This document shows, in pieces, positions 12,101 through 20,897 of a DNA stretch of 64,000 nt. The stretch is taken from positions 5,387,170 through 5,451,169 of the forward strand of contig NC_031480.1 of the NCBI RefSeq assembly GCF_000006565.2, written 5' to 3'. The number at the start of each line of letters is the position of its first letter. Positions within the stretch are counted from its first letter, which is position 1. Source of the DNA: Toxoplasma gondii ME49. Its lineage: Eukaryota; Apicomplexa; Conoidasida; Eucoccidiorida; Sarcocystidae. The position numbers and the translations under genes were made by a program. The notes below the pieces were generated by a model. It did no database searches, had not been told where the DNA came from, and saw only the letters and a program-made list of their open reading frames with translations.

Positions 12101-13850
12101 GAGTCACGCAAGCTGCGCGAGGCCGTGGGCGCCTTCTTTGTCTTCCTATTCTCTTCCTGCCTCCTTCGCCACTGGTTCTGCCTCTCACTCTTCTTCCCCG
12201 TCTTCTTCTGGCTACTTTGCTTCGCCTGCCCCCTTCAGCTTCTCTTCGGCGGAGGAGACAGTTCTCGCGTTCAGACGAGAACTCACGGCGTCACGCCCAA
12301 GACGGCCACCGCCTTCTTCCTCGCCTTTCTTTCCTCGACTCCCAGAGCGCGAGAGAGAAGAGCGCGAAGAGGCGGACAGCGACGACATGGAAATAGAGGA
12401 AGGGAGAGCAAAGAAACATGCGTCAAAAAGCTCCGAGCGCGAGTGGAAAACAGGGAGCAGTCGGGGACGGTGGGGTGTCACAGTGTGGAGATATGTGACC
12501 GAGGATGATCGCAGCGTGTCTTCTGAGCATTTCGAAAGAACGTCCTCCTGGCCGTCGCTTCCGCGCTTTGAATTGAGAAGACATTTCGACGCGAGAGTGA
12601 GAGGCTGTCGGGCGCCTCGCCTCCCCGCTCTCGTGAAGGTGGGAGAGCTGGGGACTCCGCCATGCCTCAAGACACGCCCCGTCTCTGCGCCTCAGAGCTC
12701 CTGGCTAGCTGACGCAGCTAGCCAGAACGCGAGCCTCCACCAAGACACGCTCTTCTTCTCCAGACGTGCAGACGGTGCGGAGCCGGTAACTCGAGTCGAG
12801 TCGGCAACCACTGACAGATACGACCTTCTCCAAGATCATACTGTACTCACACAAGGCCCAGTGTCGAACTCTTTGCTGTCTTCCTCTTCAGCCTCCTCAT
12901 CCTCTTCTTCTTCTCCTTCCTCTCCACCTTCGTCTTCCTTATCCTCGTCTTCCTTATCCTCTTCTTCGTCTTCTCTGCCTTCTTCCTCCTCTCTTCCCTC
13001 TTCGTCTTCGGAGACGGTTGCTGCGTCCGGCTCTCGGCCGTCTGAGGGCCGCGAGCATGTTGCTGCGAGTGCGTTCGTTGAAGACCGTTTTGCGGAGCGT
13101 GACTGGCCTTTGTCCCCGAAGCATGCGCCGACGGAGGCGCCGCTCTACCTGGAAGTCGACAACGCGAGCTGCTTGATTCAGAGTGCAGACGGGCGCGTCG
13201 TGGCGTACTGGTCTCTGCCGACGGAGCTCATCACCGTCTGGGAGTTGCCGCTTCCCCTCTGTGAACGTTCTGCGCAGAACGACACCGAAGAAGAGAGCGA
13301 CTTCGACGAGGGAGGAAAGGAGGCGTTTGAGGCAGCAGAAACCAGCTCTGAGGAAGGGCAAGTGTCGGAAGCTGAAAGAGAGAGTTTCGTAGGCGAGGGC
13401 CGAGAAGAGCCCAGGAACGAGGAGAGAGGTGCACTGGAGAGAAGAAGTACGGAGGTCGGCAGAGAGAGGGGAGATGGTGGACGCACTGAAGACAACAGCG
13501 GCTGTGCAGATGCTTCACGAGCCAGGTGCTCGCTCGGAGACAGAACCGCCGGCTCTAAGAGGATCAGACCGCAAGGCCAGATGACCTCGGTCGATCCCAG
13601 TTTCTCTCGAGGAGGCCCCGGGCTCGGCGATTCGCGATCTGAAGAGAACCGAGGCCGCATTCTTCGCACTCCGCGCACCGTGCGTTCTCTCTGGGAGGTC
13701 GCCGCTCTCGGCAGACGAACGCATCGGAAACTGGAGACCGACCGAGAGTGGATGTCGACGAAGGCACAGAGGGTCGGAGAACAGGACAGAGGCATTCGAG
13801 AGTTCTTTCAGATCCGCAGAACCGGACAGACAGTCGCAGCCATGCGCTGA
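6107..13850 (+). CDS. Giant WD40 protein, Cdc20/Cdh1 (fizzy)-like propeller with large insertions
   Basis: Exons 6107-7107, 7592-11666 and 12057-13850 give 2,289 residues. The first junction is phase-matched (GG|A). The 390-nt second intron has no in-frame stop, so it could also be read through. Start: ATG of MWPAAAPSSC. The propeller pieces come in Cdc20/Cdh1 order: MDWSAKKGFFATALLSRLY about residue 378 (the 'LDWS..N.LAVAL' blade, preceded by LDLPDSVL), MVTAVRF...AVGFESGEVEIW about 720, VVSLTWHPSVLLLASGHASG about 900, PVCMAWDGQGECLVIGG about 1090, GVTALEW...SSVALWRI about 1620, VTSMLWSHLTGELLMSH about 1693 with WGVTVWRY about 1831 and LPRFELRRHFDARV (the 'L.GH..RV' strand), then the last blade ending LITVWELP about 2085. 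Members of this family activate the APC/C ubiquitin ligase. Blades are separated by hundreds of Arg/Glu/Ser-rich residues, including a poly-Ser tract (12880-13010). No clear C-box was found, and the C-terminus is AAMR rather than Ile-Arg. It is certainly a WD40 protein; fizzy membership is inferred. Confidence 0.85.
7315..7328. repeat. Imperfect palindrome GGTGTATGCACACC
   Basis: One member of the dispersed GGTGTAC-NN-ACACC-like family in this window. It lies in the first intron of the WD40 gene. Confidence 0.7.
9759..9797. repeat. Perfect 17-bp inverted repeat with 5-nt loop inside coding sequence
   Basis: The left arm is 9759-9775 (TCCCTCAGAGCCTTCAC), the loop is ATCTT, and the right arm 9781-9797 is the exact reverse complement. 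It lies in the second exon of the WD40 gene, just before the fourth blade, and is translated in frame as part of a low-complexity insertion. Confidence 0.95.
10509..10522. repeat. Imperfect palindrome GGTGTATGTACACC
   Basis: A copy of the dispersed GGTGTAC-NN-ACACC-like family inside the coding region of the WD40 gene, where it is read as part of Gly-Val-Cys-Thr-Pro. Confidence 0.75.
12701..12725. repeat. 10-bp inverted repeat with 5-nt loop inside coding sequence
   Basis: CTGGCTAGCT, then GACGC, then AGCTAGCCAG. It is in the third exon of the WD40 gene. Its loop length equals that of the hairpin at 9759-9797. Confidence 0.9.
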
Positions 13851-16424
13851 ACAGGTCTCGTGCAGAGAGAAGACGAGAAGGCTGGAGGAACTCTGTCCTT
13901 CCGAGCCTCGAAACCGACTGGCTGCTTTCCTCTGCATGCGTCAAGAGACGAGATTGCATGCGCTCACCTCAAGTTGCAGGGACTGCATGCGCGCGTCTGT
14001 GGAACTGAACATTCAAGGCGTCAACAGACGCTTCCTGTCCTCTCAAGTCCATCTGCCGCGGGCGGTCCCTCCTCGAGCGTGGCCAGCGAGGCTCTGCAGC
14101 GAAGGCGAAGGTGACACACGCGTCAGAGAAGAGGAAAAGCGGCGCGGCCTTTCTGAGGAGACAGTCGAAGAGAGAGGAGAGGCCGCGGACGGACGGCAAC
14201 TGGAGACTGGGCGAGAGAGCGCGATGAAGAGAGCGTCGCGCAGCTGCCGTCGAAGACGCTGAGAGTTAGAGTCACCTGGAGAGAGACGAAGGAGGGGACA
14301 GAAGAGAGTAGCACAAAAGAACGAGAAAGGGAAGACGGCCTACAGATGTAAGAAAGAGAACAAGAGTGGAAGAAGAGGAGCGTGAGAGATGGCAGAGGGT
14401 GTTGACACGATGCCTCCTGTGAGGACGAACTCTTGGCCATTCTTCATCCCGTCAGTCGAGAGCGAATGCCACTCAGTTTTTCAGGGATATTTGCTGTTTT
14501 CCCTATGAAGACCAAGTCTGCAACAAAAAGAAACGTATTTCTGTGTCGAAAGAAGGAGCCACTCGCGGGGATATTTCGTGTGAATCTCAATCGCGCATGT
14601 GAAGAGTGTTTTGTGTCTTCGCCTGTCTCCTTGAATCGCAAGCGCAAAAGGAGAAGCGAAAGAAACGCACATGCCTGGAAAGCCCGCACGGCTGGGTTCC
14701 CCTTGCCATTTTTTTCGACAAAAACTCTTGGCTTTTTTCCAGTTCCTTTTTTCCCTCGGATCCTCCGAGCGAGAAAGGCGAAACATGCACCAGCTCGCCG
14801 CTTCTCTCCGGTGTACAGGCACCTGAAAAAGAGCGGAGACAAGGGTGGAGAGAATCCCCCTGCAAACGAGGGTGTTATGTACAGAGGGCCGCGCCTCTCT
14901 GGCGTGAGTTGAAGGGCGTCGCGCGAGAAACAAATGGTGCATACGGCGGGAGCTAGACACTGGAATAGATACTGCAGTGTACAGACAGCTGAGAGTGCTG
15001 GCTTGCAGTGCCCTGAGTCACGCTGCTTTCACACCGGATTATGGTCTACGCGTGATGTCGAAAAGTCCGCATTTTCAACGCACTCTTCAGTTTCGTTTCG
15101 AGAGAAAAGGGAGCGAAGCGCGACAAATTCCTCTACTCTGTGCTGTCGAGACACTCCAAAGAGAACTCACAGCCTTCCTCGATGAGAGGCGAGAAAGAAA
15201 CCAAGGTGGCAGCGTGAATCTTCTGGGGTCGCTATAGATACCTTTCTCGCCATACATGCGAGGTTGCTGCTTCACCGTTCGACTCGAATTGTAAGAGAAT
15301 TTGATGAAGCGCGGCTTCTTGTCTGTCAAGAAGAGAGAAGAACCACCTCTCGCTGGACGCGAAGCCAACTTCCGGCCTAAAATCGTCCCTTGTTCAACTC
15401 GGAGGATACACTCCCCAGGAACTTGCTAGCTAATCCAGAGTCCTGTCTCAGAGATGACAAGGACTCTCTGTACGAGGGTACTGATCGCCTACTAGCAGCA
15501 TGTCACGCCGTACATACAGCGCGTTTTCGAGTTTCAACAAAAGAGAGGGTTTCTTCCAGGTGCGAAAATACAGATTTTTTGCCTCGATTTTTAGCCTCGC
15601 TTGTGTTTGTAAGAAAAATGCATTTAAAACCTCACAAGACACCTGAAACGTTTCACTCTCGGCGCGGTCTTCGAGTTTCTCGCGTTCGTTTCTCTCAAAA
15701 GTTCGGCGAATCTCGATAGACGAATCTCGATAGACGAATCTGAAGGAAAGATAAACGACTTCCCAGTGGCCTCGACATCGACGCGAGACGATCTTGAAAA
15801 AACTACACCTACTAAAGTCCACCGCGATGCCTCTTCTTCATGCTCACAGAAACTCATCTCTTCTTCTCGACCTTTGGTGTCCATACACCCGAAGGACCAC
15901 GCCGGTATCCCTCGAGGCTTCCGGCTCTCTCGTTGCCTCTTGAGGATGCCGACGCCACGATGGAAATTGCTTTCTTCTTTTCTTGTATTCTTGTATGCAT
16001 GTTCGTCTTATTCTGCTTCATTTATCGTCTTGGCATTCTGGGCTTTGCTTCTCAACTTACGCTCTTCCTCTCACTTTCTCTGGCGATCCCCTGAAAATAC
16101 AGAGACGCTTCCAACAAACAAGACGCGTTCCTCCTTCTCTCTCATTGCTTCTGCTTTCCTCAGTTTTCGTTGGCGGTTGGCCCTCGCCCCTCCTCTCCTT
16201 CAGTGCGCGACTTCTTCCCACTTTCTTCTTCACCGTGATCTGCTTCGTCTCATTCCTCTTTTCGCTCTTCTGCCATCTCCTTTGTGTCTTCCGATGGACC
16301 TGGATTAACACCAATGATTCCCTCCTCTCGCAGCCCATCCTCTTCCCTGTATCGGCAGGGTCTCGTGCTTCTGGGTCTCCATCCTTAGATGAGTCCTGTA
16401 GCTCTTTTTCCTCTCTTCTTCTGT
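13851..16424. other. Convergent intergenic region (3' ends of WD40 and Atg11-like genes)
   Basis: This holds the 3' flank of the WD40 gene and, on the other strand, that of the Atg11-like gene. Open frames here lack motifs and start or splice context. It contains palindrome-family copies at 14810-14823 and 15876-15889. From about 16000 it becomes strongly pyrimidine-rich on the + strand. Confidence 0.4.
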
Positions 16425-19400
16425 CTACTCTGTCTCCTGCTTCTCTCCATCGGAGATCTTCCTCTCGTCTTCTTTCTCTGTTGTCTCCTGCTTCTCTCCA
16501 TCGGACTTCCTCCTCTCGTCTTCTTCTTTCTCTGTTGTCACCTGCTTCTCTCCATCGGACTTCCTCCTCTCTTCTTCTTCTTTCTCTGTTGTCTCCTGCT
16601 TCTCTCCATCGGGCTTCCTCCTCTCGTCTTCTTCTTTCTCTGTTGTCACCTGCTTCTCTCCATCGGACTTCCTCCTCTCTTCTTCTTCTTTCTCTGTTGT
16701 CTCCTGCTTCTCTCCATCGGGCTTCCTCCTCTCGTCTTCTTCTTTCTCTGTTGTCTCCTGCTTCTCTCCATCGGATTTCTTCCTCCTCTCTTCTTCTTTC
16801 TCTGTTGTCTCCTGCTTCTCTCCATCGAATTTCTTCCTCTCTTCTTCTTCTTTCTCTGTTGTCTCCTGCTTCTCTCCATCGGACTTCCTCCTCTCTTCTT
16901 CTTTTTCTGCTGTCTCCTGCTTCTCTCCAACGGATTTCTTCCTCTCTTCTTCTTTCTCTGTTGTCTCCTGCTTTTCTCCATCGAACTTCTTCCTCTCTTC
17001 CTCTCCTTTTTCTGCTGTCGCCAGTTTCTCTCCATCGGACTTCTTCCTCTCTTCCTCTCCTTTTTCTGCTGTCGCCAGTTTCTCTCTGTCTCTCTTCTTT
17101 CCTGCAATTTCCCCTTCTTCCTGGATGTGTCTCTGGTCTCCCGTTTCTCTCCTCACGCTCTCTGCTCTGCCTGTGCAGGAAAGACACAAAGGCGAGGACG
17201 CCTCCGAAGAAAGCAACGAAGAAGAATCACCAGCAGAGGAGGAAGAGAGCGAAGAGGACGAGGAAGCAGACGTTGAAAACGAGGAAGACGGAGGAGAGCC
17301 AGAAGCGCAGGAAAACGAAGAAGAGGAAAGCAAATCGGGAGAGCAAGAGGAAGAAGCTGACGACGAGGAGAAAGAAGAGGAAGACGAAATGGGAGAAGAG
17401 GGGAGGAAAGACGGAGAAGCAGAAGAGGAAGAAATGGAAGAAGATGCGGATGAAGGACAGGAAGTCGTTCCACCTCCCGGTGCCGCGGCTGTGTTGCAAG
17501 TCGATATTTCATCAACGTTAGCGCGGAAAGGAGCGCAGCGAGGTGACACAGAGTTCTCCTTAAGTCCTCCACTGCAACGGGATGCGGACAGCGTCTCATC
17601 TCCCAAGATTTCTGTTTGTCTTTCTCCTCCGTCTCGCCTTTCTTCGTTGTCTCCCCTCCTCTCCGCGAGCTTGCCGCCGACCTCACCGCGTGAAAACCCA
17701 AGACTTGATCCAGGTGTCTGTACAGACACCCGCGGCGTGGCTGCCGTTCGCGAGAACATCTCTAAGTCTGGAGAAAGCGTAAAGGCGCAGCTCCGATCAG
17801 ACGCACCCTCATCCTTGAAAGCGTTTGACACAATTTCCTTGCGGCCTCCCTTTTCATGGCGTTTCGCCTCTGCACTCGCCTCCTCTGCTGTGGCGCTGCT
17901 CCACAGCCGCTCCTCTACTCCTTGGGTGTGTTTACGTACACCCCGTTGCGAGGACAGCTGGTCGCCGGGATTCTCCTGTTCCTGCGCGCCGGACGTTCCT
18001 GCCGCCTCTGCAGCTCGGGGCTGTTTTTGCAGGCGCCGGGTTGCCTCGCCTACTCCTTCGTTGTTCTCGTCTGTCTGTCCTGCCCGCCTTTCCTGCGCAA
18101 CCGAAGAGCAGGCAAGCTCCAGTTTTTCGGCGCGCTCTCCGGAAGCCTCGCCTTCGCCCCTGACTCCGCCAGCTCCTGTGTCCTCCGCGGATAGCCAGCA
18201 AGTCAGCGCGCCCAGTTCTGAGGCCTCGGCGTCCATGTACTGTTTTTCCGCCGTCGCGCCTCCCCTGCTCAAAAGCGTTGCATGCAGCCTCTCAGCTGCC
18301 AGTCTTGCTGCTGCCGAGGCGTCGGACATCGCAGCGCGCATCAGTTTCTGCTCGAATTCTTCTTCCTGCGTCTCCGCGAGTGGACTGAACCCCCGACGAT
18401 GCGCAGGAGGTCCGTCTTCCTCAGGAGGTCCTTCTTCCTCGGGAGCTTCTCCTCTTTCCCCGTTCGATGACAACATCCCTTTCTCCCCCCTTCGTCGATC
18501 GCGTTCGGGTGAGGCGGCCCCTGGACCGGCGTCGACCCCACGCTGGCTCCCCGGCGTCGCGTCCGCCTCTCTCTTCTCTCTCTTCTCTCTCCTGTCTGCG
18601 CCTGCTGTCTCCGTCGAAGCCGTCTCACTTCGCGGCCCCATTCCTCCCGGCAGAAACGAAGCGAAATCGAGACTCGACAGCCCGATGAGCTGCTCGTCAA
18701 ACTCCGCCGGTCCCTGCACGAAGACTGGCGGGACGGCGCAGTGCCTCAGAGGCGCGAAGAGCGACGCGGGAAGCGCATGCCCACACGATTCGAGGAAGCG
18801 CAGCCGCGCCGCCTCCTCGCCGCGCCGAGCACGGTCCAGCTGCGCCTGCGCGGCCCGGGCCGCTGCGGTGTACGTCCACCTGAAGCGGCGGCGGCGCCGC
18901 GCTTCCTGGACCGCGAGGGCGCAAGCGCGCGGGACGGCGTAGAGTCGGCCGAGTTGGAGCGTGGAGATGGCGACGCGCTGGGCGGCGTCGCTGACGAGGC
19001 GTCCTACGTCGTGGTTGCGTTTCACTTCCATCTTGCCTTCGAACGCGCGTCGGAGCGCAGAGAGGTACTCTGCACCCCTCCGCGCCCACAGACGCGCCAC
19101 GCGCTCTTCGCTCGCGGCTTGCTCCTCGGCAACTCGCCGCAACTCCTGCAGGGCGACAGCCTGGCGCCGCTGCCGCTCGCGCAGCTGCTCAGGCGAGTAC
19201 TGCGAGTACGCAATCGGTGGAGGCGGAAGCGCCTCGAGAACCTTGCGGAAAAGGGATGCTGCTTCCTGGCCTGCAGCCTCGACGCGGAGCGCCTCCTCCT
19301 CCAGCGCCCCGCCAGCATCCGCCACAGCCACTGCGCGCCGCCCCGCCGCCAAGGCCGCCTCGCAGGCCTCCCCACATCGACGCTCGACCTCCTCCAGGTG

Positions 19401-20897
19401 GATGTACACCCGGTCCCGCTGCGCCGCCACGCGACGCACATGCTTCTCAAGCGTCGCCAGGTCGAGCGCGTCGGCCAGCGTCGCAAAGCACCGAGGCGGG
19501 GAGTCCCCAAGTCCGGCGCCTGCGACTGCGGCGTCACCCGCCTCTGCGGCCTTGCACCCGTCTCCTTCTCGACAGGGTCCACGCTGGAAACTCGGGGGCA
19601 GTGCACAGGAGGCGAAGAGCGAGAAGAGGGCAGGAAGGCCGTCGAAGAGCGGCTGTTGGAGGCGGCGCTCCTCTTCCAGTCGGGCGCTGAGAGCCCCCAG
19701 CCACCGAGCCGCCAAGTGCAAGTGTCTCTCCAGGTTCCCCTGGACCACGCGCGCGGCTCGCCTCTGCAGCGGCAGGCGCCTCAGCAGCGCAGCGGCCGCC
19801 AGCGCCCTCGCGCGCCCCGCAGCCAGCAGCTGCGCAGCTGTCCGTACACTCGATGCAAAGGGCTGGAGGCCGCTGTCGGTGCAGAGTGCCGAGGCGGTTT
19901 GAACTGCGCGCTGCTCCGCGCTCGACAGGCGTTTGTCGAGAGAAGAAGACGCATACGGAAGAGGAAAGGGGAAGCGAAAGCCACAGGTCGAGGCAGCGCA
20001 GTCGGCAGAGGCCTCGTCAACACGCAACGGCTGGTAGGTGTGGAGGTGAACGGAGTCGAAGGGCGCCGGGCAGGCCCGCGCCGCCAGAGACTCCGGCCGG
20101 TGTCCTCTCTTGCATGCCCAGGGAACTGCGGAGGACGCAGAAACTGAAAAGGAGTTCCCAGATGCGCTACGCGCAGCAGTTTCTTCTCTGAGCGCCTCTG
20201 AGGGTCCAGTTGACCCGCTGTTCAGAGGAGCGAAGAGGAAATCGAGACGGAAACTGAAGATCGGACCGGGCTCCCCAGGCTGGAGCAGAAGAGAAGCTGG
20301 GGAGCCTTCACGGCGTCTGTCAACTTCGTACTCCAGAGACGTCGAAGTCTGCTCCAGCAGCAACAGGACGCTGCCCTCTGAAAAGCGAACTTCCTCTTGT
20401 TCGTTCTCTCCTCCTCTTCCTCTCCCGTCTGAAGAAAGACAAGATCCTTGACGGGCAGAGAGACTCGAAGCAGAGGTGTGCAGAGGGGAAGAGAGAGGAT
20501 TTGCCAGCGCTTCTCCCTCGGGTCGGTCTGTGGCGCCCGGCAAGCTGGGAGGCGAACAAGCGAGGGGAGACGAGGATGTCGCCGCGCGGTCTTCTCTAGG
20601 TTTGCCGAAGGACTGCACGTGAGCAGCACAAACAGCCGAAGACGGGAGCGCAGGGATGACGTGACGAGTCAGGAAGAGCTGAAGCGCAGCCCAGGCAGGA
20701 CAGGCGTCGGAGGCCTCAGGTCCGGAGGAGGTTCGAGGAGACCGGCGAGAAGAGGCGAGAAGCGGGTGACGAAGGTCGATCGAGTAAACCTCTCCCGTGA
20801 ATCCGTCAATGAGAGGAAAGGCGTTCAGAGAAGTCGCCGGAGGAGACTCAGCCTGGCAAAGGGGAGAGAGGAGGTGCCTGTCTCCAGAGACATCCAT
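16425..20897 (-). CDS. Atg11/FIP200-like autophagy scaffold, single long exon
   Basis: One uninterrupted minus-strand frame of 1,490 residues from the ATG of MDVSGDRHLL; the open frame upstream of that Met looks like leader. The N-terminus resembles the Atg11/FIP200 ubiquitin-like region: LIDGFTGEVYSIDL about residue 28, a helix with WAALQLFLTRHVIPAL, VQSFGKPRED about 95, then SVLLLLEQTS about 172. About 330-730 is a long Arg/Ala/Glu-rich helical region ending in FLESCGHALPASLFAPL...PPVF...EFDEQLIGL, matching the family signature F..xG..LP..L.PGL...PPF...FD. Such proteins assemble the Atg1 kinase complex and link cargo receptors to the phagophore. The second half is Ser-rich, then acidic, and from about residue 1266 is a tandem repeat of some 18 residues (DGEKQETTEKEEEERRKS type). 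Identification rests on short motifs and architecture; another coiled-coil scaffold is possible. Confidence 0.55.
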   Translation of the reverse strand: MDVSGDRHLLSPLCQAESPPATSLNAFPLIDGFTGEVYSIDLRHPLLASSRRSPRTSSGPEASDACPAWAALQLFLTRHVIPALPSSAVCAAHVQSFGKPREDRAATSSSPLACSPPSLPGATDRPEGEALANPLSSPLHTSASSLSARQGSCLSSDGRGRGGENEQEEVRFSEGSVLLLLEQTSTSLEYEVDRRREGSPASLLLQPGEPGPIFSFRLDFLFAPLNSGSTGPSEALREETAARSASGNSFSVSASSAVPWACKRGHRPESLAARACPAPFDSVHLHTYQPLRVDEASADCAASTCGFRFPFPLPYASSSLDKRLSSAEQRAVQTASALCTDSGLQPFASSVRTAAQLLAAGRARALAAAALLRRLPLQRRAARVVQGNLERHLHLAARWLGALSARLEEERRLQQPLFDGLPALFSLFASCALPPSFQRGPCREGDGCKAAEAGDAAVAGAGLGDSPPRCFATLADALDLATLEKHVRRVAAQRDRVYIHLEEVERRCGEACEAALAAGRRAVAVADAGGALEEEALRVEAAGQEAASLFRKVLEALPPPPIAYSQYSPEQLRERQRRQAVALQELRRVAEEQAASEERVARLWARRGAEYLSALRRAFEGKMEVKRNHDVGRLVSDAAQRVAISTLQLGRLYAVPRACALAVQEARRRRRFRWTYTAAARAAQAQLDRARRGEEAARLRFLESCGHALPASLFAPLRHCAVPPVFVQGPAEFDEQLIGLSSLDFASFLPGGMGPRSETASTETAGADRREKREKREADATPGSQRGVDAGPGAASPERDRRRGEKGMLSSNGERGEAPEEEGPPEEDGPPAHRRGFSPLAETQEEEFEQKLMRAAMSDASAAARLAAERLHATLLSRGGATAEKQYMDAEASELGALTCWLSAEDTGAGGVRGEGEASGERAEKLELACSSVAQERRAGQTDENNEGVGEATRRLQKQPRAAEAAGTSGAQEQENPGDQLSSQRGVRKHTQGVEERLWSSATAEEASAEAKRHEKGGRKEIVSNAFKDEGASDRSCAFTLSPDLEMFSRTAATPRVSVQTPGSSLGFSRGEVGGKLAERRGDNEERRDGGERQTEILGDETLSASRCSGGLKENSVSPRCAPFRANVDEISTCNTAAAPGGGTTSCPSSASSSISSSSASPSFLPSSPISSSSSFSSSSASSSCSPDLLSSSSFSCASGSPPSSSFSTSASSSSSLSSSSAGDSSSLLSSEASSPLCLSCTGRAESVRRETGDQRHIQEEGEIAGKKRDREKLATAEKGEEERKKSDGEKLATAEKGEEERKKFDGEKQETTEKEEERKKSVGEKQETAEKEEERRKSDGEKQETTEKEEEERKKFDGEKQETTEKEEERRKKSDGEKQETTEKEEDERRKPDGEKQETTEKEEEERRKSDGEKQVTTEKEEDERRKPDGEKQETTEKEEEERRKSDGEKQVTTEKEEDERRKSDGEKQETTEKEDERKISDGEKQETE
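16428..17097 (-). repeat. Coding minisatellite, 54-nt unit (some 51-nt), about 13 copies
   Basis: Tandem units, mostly 54 nt, encode DGEKQETTEKEEEERRKS and close variants (LATAEKGEEERKKF at the proximal end, a few 17-residue copies). All units are multiples of three, so the frame of the Atg11-like protein is kept to its stop. On the opposite strand the same tract gives long Leu/Ser-rich frames that are by-products of the repeat. Confidence 0.9.
17713..17730. repeat. Perfect 18-bp palindrome GGTGTCTGTACAGACACC
   Basis: A fully self-complementary 18-mer within the coding region of the Atg11-like gene, and the longest perfect member of the GTGT...ACAC palindrome family in the window. Further copies in the same gene are at 17925-17943 (with a longer centre), 18867-18880 and 19397-19410. 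Confidence 0.9.

Noticed and set aside
15983..17521. Plus-strand Leu/Ser-rich open frame of 512 codons
   Set aside because: It is the antisense reading of the 54-nt minisatellite in the Atg11-like gene. All frames stay open because of the repeat, and it has no domain.
17125..20147. Two long plus-strand open frames of 605 and 468 codons
   Set aside because: They are antisense to the Atg11-like coding region. Their composition (Ser/Pro/Arg) is that expected from reversed GC-rich codons, and no motif is seen.
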